From contig JAJEKV010000033.1 of assembly GCA_021234155.1 (NCBI GenBank), forward strand, positions 8,649,641 to 8,713,640: a stretch of 64,000 bases of DNA, given 5' to 3'. Of the stretch, positions 37,265 to 47,436 are shown piece by piece. The notes under the pieces are model-generated. The model saw only the letters and a list, made by a program, of their open reading frames with translations. It ran no database searches and had not been told where the DNA came from. The number at the start of each line of letters is the position of its first letter. Position 1 is the stretch's first letter. This DNA comes from Isoetes taiwanensis (lineage: Eukaryota > Streptophyta > Lycopodiopsida > Isoetales > Isoetaceae). The position numbers were made by a program, and so were the translations under genes.

Positions 37265-37731
37265 TTTGCCCGAGCCACAATGCTCCTCTGGTCACAAATG
37301 AGAGAAATCTAACAAGAATACAGGATTAATGGAAACAAATGTCGAGAAGGTACAAAGGTCTATCCCAACACTCAGGCAAGCTCACAGAAATAGCGGGTGG
37401 GTGGGTGGATGAGAAGGATAGTTCACGGCAGAACAAAAGAGATGCAGATGAGCTGATGCGAAGGGAGAGAGAAAGAAAGGTACAAAAGGATGTCAAAAAA
37501 CTATAACTGTCAGAACTAACTCAATGAGGAAGTAGCATGGAACAAGGAGACTAAAAAGGTTTATATGCAATGGAGAAGGAGGCGATCAACATAGAAGAAG
37601 TGAGGCATATAGACTTGGAAAACATCCCAAACAACAATAACTGTAAATCAATGCTGACACACTAATCATCGGCATGGTGCCCAAGATACGAAGGCCTTTC
37701 ACAAAATCCAACAGACTAGCAGTAAGAGTGA

Positions 37732-37763
37732 GGGTGGGTGGGTGGGTTGGGTGGGATGTGGGG
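37732..37763 (+). other. G-quadruplex-forming motif
   Basis: Six runs of three or more G separated by 1-3 bases (GGGTGGGTGGGTGGG then TTGGGTGGG and ATGTGGGG). This meets the usual G4 pattern. It lies ~130 bp inside the right end of unit 1, just upstream of the TATATAAAA word. A shorter relative (GGGTGGGTGGGTGG) is at about 37395. Confidence 0.7.
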
Positions 37764-39116
37764 AATCAAAGCGAAAGCGTGGAGATGAAGATCTTGTGAT
37801 GAAGGAAAAAGAAAAGGCGAAGAGGTATATAAAAGCGGGGAAAACCTAAGCCGGGTGCCTAACTAACTAAATGGTATTGGTTTTTGACAATTACATTTAT
37901 CTTCTTATCATTATATGAAGATAAATTCAATTGTCAAAAACCAGATATGCAGCACAATATGGATAGAGGGAAGAGGAGACAAACTGAAAGAAAAGCCACA
38001 TCTGGGCACCTCCACTAAACCAATAACTTCTAAGAATACAATCTTTGAAGAAACAGAGCAGATAAAAACTAGGGTTAGTGATGTAGGAGGACGAGGCCAA
38101 ATAGAAGTTCCATGGAGCTACCATCGGAAGGTCCCGACCGATTGAATGAGAAACCAACATTGCTGCTGAAGAGACGGATCTCATGACATTACGAAGGAGA
38201 ACTGAAAAGAAGCAAAGTCCAAAGTGCGACCATATACAAAATGGATAGGTTATATTTGTTGTAGTCATAGGGGTGGACAAGATTCTAAGCACATATCAGG
38301 TGAAGTCAACTAAAAGGATGCTCTGCGTGTAGTGGATATCCAACAAATGGATGAAAAACCAATTTGAAGCAAGGTGGACAATCGACATGAAGCAATGCAG
38401 ATTGGAATGGCAAAAATATGTAGGCAACCACACGCAGGCTAATATGGGCCAATTAAAAAAAAAAAGGCCAAGCATGCTAGTATCATCACAACTATCGTCA
38501 AATCTCTACAACTCCAAAAACAACGGAGAAACTCCTCTTCCACTCAAGCAATCAAATGTCATTATTCAAGGCATAGCATAGATCCGAGGCATTCCAACTG
38601 TTCTGAACCAAAAATCTGCCAACAGCAATAAAACTCACATAATTAGTATTTAAAACCCTCAAGAACCTTAGAGAAACTAAACACATTGGATAAAGGCAAT
38701 ATAATCCACGATAGCAAGTGGAGGCAAGATATTTAGCATATATATAAAACCATATGAACTTGTGGACGCCGAATATTACTACTGATACTGACAATGCAAT
38801 AGAAGTAATATTGGCGAATAGAAGACATCATGGTTCAAATTCGCTAGTTTTCAACCCAACGTTCTTGTTGAAAATAATGACAAAAGTTAGAACCCACAAG
38901 AAAGTTGAGAGAAAATAGAAACATAGAGCAACAAAACGACCCATGGTAAAATTGACAGAAGGGTTAAAAGAGGCTCTTACAGTATTAAGACTCTCATGAA
39001 TATCAAAATAGAGAAAAGACCATGGATCAGGCGAATATTTGCCACCAACTAGGGCATATCACTACACAAGCATATCACAATTTTGATTTTGATAAACATG
39101 GACATGTACGACCGAT

Positions 39117-39426
39117 GGACAAGATAAGATATGGCAATGCATGTGACACAATAACAAAGGATAATCATGATTCTCTAAATAAGCATACGATTTGGCAACC
39201 CACCAAGTTGAACATCACCCCATTCTATACATAAAGGCTTGTCTTAAAGTTGCATTTTAAATTAGAGTTGACATGGACAAGATAAGATATGGCAATGCAT
39301 GAGATACATAACAAACATAAAGATGATTCTCTAAATATGCAAGATTGGCAAGCTACCAAATTGAAACATCACCATATTTTATACAAGGAGGCTCGTCTTG
39401 AAGGTGCATATAAAATTAGTGTAGAG
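39117..39426. repeat. ~155-bp tandem duplication in unit 2
   Basis: Copies 39117-39274 and 39275-39426 share GGACAAGATAAGATATGG, CAATGCATG, GATTCTCTAAATA, TTGGCAA, AACATCACC and TTTAAATTAG/TATAAAATTAG in order. Confidence 0.75.
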
Positions 39427-39860
39427 TAAGGTTGATTCGCATAAAAGGGCCAAAATCGCAAAATCAATGTTGAATATCTAAAACTCTATAACTAGAAAAC
39501 TATAGACATGCAACTTTAGGAAGAGCTATTCTAACTTCTTCAAAGTTCAAAACAAACGTTCCTCACTTAATAAGCAAACTTGCCACGCATCTTGCAAGTG
39601 TGTGCCACAGGTAGACAAGTTGAGACAAGGTCAAGGAGGCTAGCCAAAAGGAAAGAAAAGGCAAAGGCACAAAAATGTTAAATGGACAAGGTAGAAGATA
39701 TCGCTACTACTCAAAATGACTTGCCACTTTCGCAACAGCTATAATATTTAATGTACAAAATTATATAGACAAAGTTTATGTTATGTTTCAATTAACTGCC
39801 ATAATTTATGCACTTGCCATGTGACCTGCCACTACCGCAACAACTATAATATAGTCACAA

Positions 39861-39945
39861 GTCTATAATGTAGGTAGCAACAACTCACTATGATTCGATC
39901 ATCAGTCTATAATGTAGGTAGCAACAATTCAGTATGATTCGGTCA
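39861..39945. repeat. ~43-bp tandem repeat
   Basis: GTCTATAATGTAGGTAGCAA then CAAYTCASTATGATTCGRTC occurs at 39861 and again at 39905. Confidence 0.8.
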
Positions 39946-40630
39946 ACTATTGAATTCTAGACTAAGCCCAACCAAGTTTGTCGCAAAATCTTGTTGAATC
40001 TTGGCTCCAAAAGACATCCAACAAAAGCAGCCGGAGAGAACAGAATTAAGAGCAAGATACAAAAGTCAAATAGGAATAGCATCCTCTAATACTAGAAGCC
40101 ATCCTCAAATCAACATGCCAAGAGGTGCCAAAACGAGAAATGACAAAGAAAAAAGCTTTAAAAGAACCACGAACAACACATTCAGAGCTTTCCAAATTGC
40201 GGCTAGGTACAAAACTGGAGAAAATGAACTGGGGGGGCTAGATAAAGACTGGCGAAAGTGAAACTAGGGAGAACTGACTGCACGAAGAACACAAGCAACT
40301 ACATAAGTAAGATATCTCATATCCGCTTGAATCACGGACTCAACCACTCCAATATCCCAACTATTCACACAACAAACACGCTCAAAGCCATATTTAAAAT
40401 GTGCTTGGGAAATAAAAAGGGAGGATCAATGTAGCTAATGCATGTTAATGCAACATCATAAGTGCGGCATAATAAGGGAAGCAGAAATTCAGTCCTAATT
40501 TTCTGTCTCAACAAGAGCTGAAACCACAATAATATTGAGAACTTAAGCCACAATAAAATTTTAGGAAAATTGGAAATGAAAGACTTATCTGGGAAGGGTT
40601 AGTCATCACCAACATGTCACCAACATCTCT

Positions 40631-40705
40631 GTTCTTCTTGCGCATAAAGCACTGAAATAGAAACATCCATGTTCTTCCTGCGCATAAAGCAATGAAATAG
40701 AACTG
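40631..40705. repeat. 40-bp tandem repeat
   Basis: GTTCTTCYTGCGCATAAAGC then ARTGAAATAGAA occurs at 40631 and 40671. It is a local duplication within unit 2. Confidence 0.75.
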
Positions 40706-41900
40706 CAGGAATTCCTGATCTGGATTGCAAAAAGCGCATAGATGCAAATTCATATCGCATAGCATCCCTTATCTGGAACTCTGGCACTAAAATATCCCTT
40801 CCTGTGCAATAAGTAGAAGTGCTGAAAATCACAAGTCCGTATAGAGTAATAGATCTCTGAATAGATTGGTTGAACAAGAAACCAATGTCAAAAAATCAGG
40901 ACAAGAGTCTTGAGCGTGGAGATGTGCAAATAATGCCTAGTGCCACAGTAACCACAACAACCACTCTACTCCAACACGCTCAATAAGAAAGCCTAACAAA
41001 TGTATCGAGAAAGGAATAACCGGCAAATCTGACAACCAGCAAGGAGACAAACACCCAACTTGAGAAACCTGCTGCACACACTGAAGAATCGGCCCTGAAC
41101 TGGCCAACAGATCCTTGAAACGACCAAGCCTGATGCCAACAAGTCTTCCAGCAAAGCAATCATTAACAAGAAACTTGAAAGATGAAAAAATAGAAAAGGC
41201 CTTGCACCACGGCTGGAAGAAGAGACAGAAGAACGGCTGTAGGAAATAGAAGGGATCCAAAACTCGTTTGCCTTGGTCAAACGGCTCTGAGAAACCACAC
41301 ATAAAAAAACCTGGCAGGTTCGAATCAGAAACAAACAGTCGTAAAAGGATAGACAGCAGGCTTTGAGATCGATCTGCTTCACTGCCACCATTGCTAGAGG
41401 AAAAACTTAAAGGATAAACCTGGTCGAAGCCTTCAGACCTAAATAGCAGAGCCGAAAATGATCTTACAGGAAAACCTAAGATAGCCGTTGAAAACCAGAG
41501 GCGAAACAAGATGCTTGAAGACTAGTGCTAGAGTCCAAACAACCCTGCAACAACTGCTCATAACTCCTTTGATATAGCCGAAAACAAAATGGAGCAGATA
41601 ACGGCTTGAAAACCAAACCCTGCAATACGCGCCTCAAGCAGGCAAGAGAGCAACACGGAGGAAAGAATGGCAAACACAAAAAGCAGGGATTGGAAGCAAG
41701 AAGGCTGCAGAATCAGGGTCGCAGGGCAGAAAGAAAAATCCAGCCAAATTTTCGCAGGGCAGAAGGAACCAAAGAGGCTCCAAACAAGAAGGACGAAACT
41801 CTGGAATGCAAGAAAATGGAGGAAATTGGGATGTGGGGAATCAAAGCCAGAAGCGTGGAGATGAAGATGCGCTGATGAAGGAAAAAGAAAGACTGAAGAG

Positions 41901-41910
41901 GTATATAAAA
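41901..41910 (+). promoter_or_regulatory. Outward-facing TATA box near the insertion's right end
   Basis: GTATATAAAA lies ~60 bp inside the right terminus of unit 2, and the same word sits at the matching place in unit 1 (about 37825). A start ~30 bp downstream would make transcripts leave the element into the exon-like segment at 42121. The function is inferred from the motif only. Confidence 0.35.
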
Positions 41911-42120
41911 CGGGAAAACCTAACTGTCAGGTGCCTAACTAACTAAATGGTATTGGTTTTTGACAATTACATTAGTCATACTTATGCATGTCTAGAAATA
42001 TGTTATTCATATGTCAAACTAAATATATGCTTACCATATTAAAACCATTGCAATATGGCCATATAAATATTCGTTTTATGCGACAAACCATTTCTTTGTG
42101 ATATTCACCTACCGCAATAG

Positions 42121-42301
42121 TCGTCAAATGCCATTAGAGTGGAAAGGTAGTACCTTAAGAATAAAAAGTTCTTCAGGTGATATTATGTATGGAACTAAGA
42201 GTCCTCCAGGTAACAATGATAATGGTGAGGAGTACGAAAAGGCTTGTAAAGAGAAGGCATTGAGGAAGTTGGAGATTTTAAAGCAGAAGTATCCACAATA
42301 A
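42121..42301 (+). CDS. Exon-like ORF, possible terminal exon, unidentified
   Basis: After an acceptor-like AATAG (42116-42120) an open frame reads PLEWKGSTLRIKSSSGDIMY, continues with EEYEKACKEKALRKLEILKQ and stops at 42301. The composition (charged C-terminal helix, Lys/Glu-rich) is protein-like. The duplicate at about 31545-31715 has lost the frame, so selection or chance kept only this one. No upstream exon of the same gene was found and the family is not recognised. Confidence 0.35.
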
Positions 42302-42400
42302 AGTTGGAATTATACATGAACGGACTCACAATATATGCGAGTGGTCTTAGCCACAAGAATATCCCCATTCAAAACAAGGGACCAATGTTGGGATAAGAGG

Positions 42401-42635
42401 CATAGCACAAGGCTCTAAAACTGCGCCTTGGGATTTCCAAGTTCCAACTCCAAGAAAGGAAGATGGATTGGCTTCTTGATATGCTTGTACATGCCATGAA
42501 AACATACAAGGCATACACCAGGTATCTATAAGAAAACACGCTCGAATTTTTGCTCGAATGCTGTTTAAAACCAGGTTCATGAAAGAGGTTCGCTTTCTAG
42601 TAAATGCTACAGGAACAGATCATTGAGTCTGCCAT
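42401..42635. other. Right flank of the segmental duplication
   Basis: Unique sequence following copy B. Nothing recognisable is seen. Confidence 0.4.
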
Positions 42636-42983
42636 GTGAGTTGCTTGGTAGAACAAGATGAAATTGTGACATTCATTAACTTCGAGGAAGTGGAGGCAGA
42701 GGTGCAAACTCTTGACCTAAATTGTTGCCCTTACTTTGTGAATGGGCCACATAGGCATTGGGCTAGTTGTAGTTGTGTGGGGTGCCAAGGGCATCTTGTA
42801 CAGATGTATGGGAATGGCGATGGAGGTATGGATTATCTTAGGTCGTGGAGAGATGAGGATAATTCTCATGACATATACCCGGATGCATATTTGTCAACAG
42901 TGAGCCTCATATATGACACTAATGACCATCAGGAGGTTGGAATGATAGATGAGGATACAAGGCCTCATTGGAGTCAACTATAA
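42636..42983 (+). CDS. Hypothetical ORF, 115 codons
   Basis: The frame includes FINFEEVEAEVQTLDLNCCP and a Cys/His-rich part (HRHWASCSCVGCQGH), then ends in DEDTRPHWSQL. Clustered Cys and His could bind a metal, and acidic tracts follow. It lies just left of a CACTA-like terminus, so it may be host or transposon-derived. No homologue is recognised and intron signals are ambiguous. Confidence 0.3.
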   Translation: MSCLVEQDEIVTFINFEEVEAEVQTLDLNCCPYFVNGPHRHWASCSCVGCQGHLVQMYGNGDGGMDYLRSWRDEDNSHDIYPDAYLSTVSLIYDTNDHQEVGMIDEDTRPHWSQL

Positions 42984-43052
42984 TCATGGGGTCTCGAAGG
43001 ATTCCCAACCTACTCATAGCCATAGAGGCAATGAGAGGACAAGTTGATACTA

Positions 43053-43480
43053 CACTATTACAAAAGGGGGTGGTTAGCGACGTAAAATGGACATATCAAC
43101 GACGTTTAACATCGCATATAAACGTCTTGAAAACATTGCACGGACGTTGCAATTGACGTCGCCTAGGATTCATCGCGATGCGATGTCACGTCGCATCGCA
43201 GGTGAAATGTCATTTGCGACGTCCATAATGTCGGTGTAATGTTCTTAATATGTCGGTATTACGTTGTTTTCTTGTTGCTTTCACGTCGCACATAAAATGT
43301 CGTTTACGACGTAACATGCAACGTGTGCAACGCCCAGGATATTGGTGCAACATGCCTAATACGTCAATGCTACATTGTAGTGTTGTTGCTCTCACGTCGC
43401 AGATGAGACATTGTTTCGTAACATGCGACATGTTTGCATCGTGAAGGACGTTGGTGTAATGTGCCTCATTATGTGTTACA
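43053..43480. mobile_element. CACTA-like terminus with subterminal repeats
   Basis: CACTATTACAAAAGGGGG at 43053 is the usual opening of plant CACTA (En/Spm) elements. It is followed by repeated ACGTCGCA words at 43188, 43283 and 43394, the first two mirrored by TGCGACGT or TACGACGT within 35 bp. That is the expected layout of a transposase-binding subterminal region. The other terminus and a 3-bp target duplication were not found, so this is probably an isolated or decayed end. GTAGTG at about 43377 is a weak candidate for the far end of a short derivative. Confidence 0.55.
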
Positions 43481-44736
43481 TTACCAAATAAACCAATACA
43501 ATTGAATAATATTGAACTCTGGAGTATCCATGCTCATCATTTGAAATGCTAAACATCACGTGCAATAATTGCAATCAATAAACAGTTATTACAATAATTC
43601 TTCAAAAATTCTAGTCAATGTATCATTATGGCGAGAAATAATGACTTTATTTGCTGCAACTACCTTATATTAAATAGATTCGGAGCATAATAAGCTTTTC
43701 TATATCTGTACCTATAATCAGAGACGAAGTCTAGCAATTAGAGACACAAAAAAGAAAAAAATCTAAAATTGTTGATCCTCTTGCTTGGCAAAAATATATA
43801 GCGCATTGTTGAAAATAAAACATAGTGTGTAAAAAAATGCACACAATTGGCCAAGAGGTAGACGGGATGTCTTACTAACGTAGGATGCATTTTTCAGGTT
43901 ATTGAGAGATACATTAACTGGTTAAAAGCTCAAAAGCTCAGGGAGTGGGATTGTTAGTGGTATAACAGTGTTGTTCACAATCAGTTGGTATAGTGTAATA
44001 AAGCTCAACCTTTTTCCGTATCGTCAGCACCATTACTATAGGCTCATGTGGCAAGGATTTTACACCTGCATTTCCATGGTTTTATTTAATATACTAAGTT
44101 TTGCTACTCTAATTTAACATGCTATGTGTTCCCTTGCCAAGTGGATACTCTATTGTCATTATTCCGTATCGTCAGCTATTGTTTGTCAGCATTACTATAG
44201 GCTCATGGGGCAAGGATTTTAAACCTGCGCTACAGAGACCCATCATAACCCTAGACCATCTGATATGATCCCACTTTCTTAGAAGTCTACCGTTGCTGTT
44301 GTAGAGACCAATGTTTGCCCAGGTGCCATGGTGCACACTTACCATTACTATTATATTGCATTTTGCTCATTGTGTTGCACTTGTTGTGCCGTTCACTTGC
44401 TACCTTCCAGCTGAATTGTCATGCAAATACCTACTATATTGCTCCCCATGGTCGTTCCCATTGATACAGAGGTCCAAAATTTCCTCTTATCTAAAACACT
44501 TGACCGCCCTTGCTCAAAGATGTCATTTGTTCAGCCTTAATTTGTGCATAGTTTCTTGTACCATCCAGCAGTGCAATCATTATTGGGAGTGTCCACTTAC
44601 CTTTCCATGTATAGTCTGCTACCATGATAGACTGAGGCAGCGCCTTGCATTAACTTTGTGCTTAGGTCAGAACAAAACTTTGGCCAAAGCCCTATGCTAT
44701 ACTACTCAAACTGTCCAAAATCGTGGGTTAATTTGA
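43481..44736. other. Intergenic stretch left of the palindrome
   Basis: It contains a spaced direct repeat (44013-44081 and 44162-44232). A 141-codon ORF (44311-44736) is rich in Cys, Leu and His with no recognisable domain, and I do not call it a gene. Confidence 0.45.
44013..44232. repeat. ~70-bp spaced direct repeat
   Basis: TTCCGTATCGTCAGC, then CATTACTATAGGCTCATG and GGCAAGGATTTTA.ACCTGC, occurs at 44013 and 44162. The second copy has a small internal insertion. Confidence 0.7.
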
Positions 44737-46389
44737 TATATATATATAAGTTTTTGTACCATGAGGGGTTGTACTATAAGAGATTGTACTACGAGGGATT
44801 TTGCAAAGTCAACAGGTTGCAAAGACTTTATTAACATGTTACTGTTTCTTTGAGTGAGAAATTATACCATGTGAAACCCAAATAACATAAACTCCAAACA
44901 CTAAACCTGAGAGTAACCTCTAAAATGCTAAACCCTTAAACCTAAACCAATGCTAGTAGTTAATAATTACTCTGACCGTAAATCTTAAACCCTTTAACCT
45001 ATCAAGGGACATTATAAACCTTGGGAACCGTGGGCATGTACCTCTAGGGATACTTAGTTCCAACCAATCAACATATATTGAAGAAAATATATGCTGGTCA
45101 AATTCTTGGTCAACAACCATAGCCAAGCGTGGATCAAACTCCCAAGTCAATCTTCTTTGAGAACAATCTTCTTTACACAAGGATCTTTGTTGAATGCCCT
45201 TACAAAAAGTAGGCTACTAAAATAGCATATAGAAAGTGTGTGTACAAAATGGAATAAAATAGAATGCATAGATAGTTTGAATTGCTAGAGCCAAAGATTG
45301 TTGCCAAAGGAAACTTTAACTTCCATCCTTCCATTCAAGTTTAAACAGATTAGTATCTAAACTTGAATGTCAAGAATTAAGTTAGAAGAAGCGGAAGTTG
45401 GATGAGTCAACATTGCCATATAGTTTATATAATTTCATACTCCTCCTCCCAACATATAGTGTTAGGCTACGGGTTATTTGCTTCCAGAGTAGAACATGCA
45501 GCACATAAAATAGAGCCCATGTACATCGCATAGGCCACTAGAACTTAACAATCATTTGAACTCTTGGCACAATAGTCTCTTTTCATTCAATAGCAATCAC
45601 GTAAAAGGTAATGGCATTTTCTTTGATCAAGCATAAAGAAACATGTAGACCAGATTAAGCTAACATCTTTGGAAAGACCTCCGATTCCAAATTTTTCATA
45701 CCTCCTCGAATGATGAGATAATGCTTTGCTTTTCAGCGGCATCTTTGTGGAAATTGTATCCTCTTACACATATTCAAGAATTTCAAGCCTACTTTTTAGA
45801 TAAAAGAGCTTCAAGTGCATAGACGATAGGGATCTCCACAATCAAGCAAAGTCTACACTTCATGTAAAATTGCATCTTCATGGACTCTCAGAAGCGTAGG
45901 CATGGGGCGTTGAAATTATCATCTACAATGGATGTCTTCCACCTAATCTAACAACATGAAAACCTAGTTTTATAATGTATGCTCTTGTCATCTGAGCGAT
46001 TTATGTAAGCCCATGTTACCGTGGTAAAACAGATGATGCATGAATCTAATTGTGAGAATATAATGAGGGAATCTAGAAGAAGCTTGCAAGGTTTTTGATC
46101 TATTATCCATTCCAAATTTAGAAGCATGTATTCCATTGTCTACAAAGCCTTGGAATACCTTCATAGAATGCAATGTGTTCTTATAGAACCGGACAAAGTT
46201 ACACTTGCCAAGATCCACATATGCACTCTATGGTGACGAGGTGTTAAGGATATAGAGATGCAACATGGTACATGCATGTGAATGATGGTAGAATGCAAGG
46301 TTTAATGTTAAAATGCATGCTCTTATGTTTACCATGCTTTTAGAAGAAAAGACTAGATGATTAGTAGGTAGTCATTTGCAAGCTCTTTA

Positions 46390-47436
46390 ATGTTAACCTA
46401 CCTTCTACTAGTAGTAGAGAAGGTTTATGTGATGAGATGGAGAAAAAGATTCTTCATCAAGAAAAAAAGGATCCATGGTGGCATGGATGGAATACACAAC
46501 ACGATGCTCCAAGAGTTATTTCCAATAATCCCACTCATTGTAGGAGAGACTTGCAAAATCTCAATCAACTGTGGAATCGCCCCTCAATCTCCTAAAAATT
46601 TCCAAAGTAGAACTTAGTAACAATGGTAGCATGATTTATATTTAAGGATGCCAAGAAATACACCTGTATAACAGGCTCCTGTTTCATGATTGTGGATGGA
46701 ATTGCAGGCTGCTCAAATAAGGATAGGTAACTTCAGTTGATGAGTTGGGACAATAATTGGGCTATAGTTGCCATTATTGCGTGTAATTATGCTCTCCGTT
46801 ATTGTGGTTGAGCAATTTTGGAAAAGCATTAGGCATTAGGGATCAGAGCATGGGTAGACCACTATGCTTATATCCTGATGGGGAATGGACATATGCAAAT
46901 AGAGACTTCAGGTCTTCAACAATAAATAACGGGCCTCTCAATTGCATGCATCTGGAAGGAAAGCAGATAATAAGGCCAAAGTTGACATAGGCAAACCAGC
47001 AGGAACTCATTGTCCGAAGCTTCTATAATCGCACAATCTTGCTAATTTCTCCAGCAGAAGAGTTCCAGAAACAACAATGCATCTAAGAATTGTCCATAAA
47101 AAGTGTTCCATACATGGAAAAAAAAAGTATTCATATCAACATGGACAAACCCTCTCCACCACTCTCCTCTTAAAACATCCCTTTAAACATATGGCTGAAA
47201 TAACATATTTGCAAGCCTTTTTATTCATTTCAATATGATTAACCGACCACCTATTTCTGCAAACAAAAGGACCTCGAGATTAGAGACAAAATTGGAGAAA
47301 CATTCAACCGTAAACACAACGTACCTGAAGATGAAATGCAATGCAAGATGATGATGCAAGCCAACAATACCATGTTGCCGTCTTTATACTTCCATACACA
47401 CAGACGTAAAGTCATCAACAATATGCGGATGTGCAA
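46390..47436. other. Unidentified ORFs conserved between palindrome arms
   Basis: A 75-codon frame (46390-46617, plus) and a 61-codon frame (47251-47436, minus) both persist in the opposite arm at 57389-57613 and 56574-56759. Persistence here reflects recent common origin, not selection. Neither resembles a known family. Confidence 0.3.

Larger units (their letters stand above)
36449..37892. mobile_element. Unit 1 of the paired insertion (1.44 kb)
   Basis: Terminal inverted repeats are AATTGTAAAAAACC and GGTTTTTGACAATT. It contains hairpin element copy 2 (36636-36718), two minisatellites (36936-37052 and 37119-37264) and a G-quadruplex motif (37732-37763). A TATATAAAA word at about 37825 faces the right end. 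No coding sequence is recognised. Confidence 0.65.
37929..41968. mobile_element. Unit 2 of the paired insertion (4.04 kb)
   Basis: The ends match unit 1 (AATTGTCAAAAACC and GGTTTTTGACAATT). The interior holds tandem duplications (39117-39426, 39861-39945 and 40631-40705). The longest ORF is 190 codons on the minus strand (40937-41509), rich in Phe, Leu and Ser with no recognised domain. No element class can be assigned; TG...CA ends also fit a solo-LTR-like reading. Confidence 0.6.
36419..41974. mobile_element. 5.56-kb insertion of two end-sharing units
   Basis: Compared with copy A near 31392, copy B has 5.56 kb inserted between ..AAATCATTA and TTAGTCAT.. The insert is unit 1 (36449-37892) and unit 2 (37929-41968). 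Both begin AATTGTnAAAAACC and end GGTTTTTGACAATT; they share ~95 bp at the left end and ~130 bp at the right end, and differ inside. A small hairpin, TATCTTC with GAAGATA, precedes each left end. TTA flanks the insert and lies at the unit junction. No transposase, integrase or reverse transcriptase is recognisable. Confidence 0.75.
31817..42400 (+). repeat. Tandem segmental duplication, copy B
   Basis: This second direct copy of the ~4.3-kb unit starts TAACAAATAAGTTG right after the end of copy A. It lacks the 5-kb LINE but carries two insertions of its own: a LINE-like fragment (35325-35872) and a 5.56-kb insertion (36419-41974). After 42400 the sequence (GCATAGCACAAGGC) has no partner and is the original right flank. 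Confidence 0.9.

Noticed and set aside
38826-38850. B-box-like GGTTCAAATTC suggesting a tRNA gene
   Set aside because: No A box, acceptor stem or cloverleaf could be folded around it.
40937-41509. 190-codon minus-strand ORF in unit 2
   Set aside because: Phe/Leu/Ser-rich with no recognisable domain, and the opposite strand is Lys/Arg-rich; length alone in this composition is not evidence of a gene.
36419-41974. Helitron interpretation of the 5.56-kb insertion
   Set aside because: A hairpin lies near one end and a TC word is present, but there is no CTRR end and no A-T insertion site. Inverted termini argue against it.
44880-45000. Telomere-like CTAAACC/TTAAACCC words (and mirror at 58960-59040)
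   Set aside because: The words are irregular and interspersed with unrelated sequence, with no run of the plant TTTAGGG repeat. They are ordinary AT-rich DNA.
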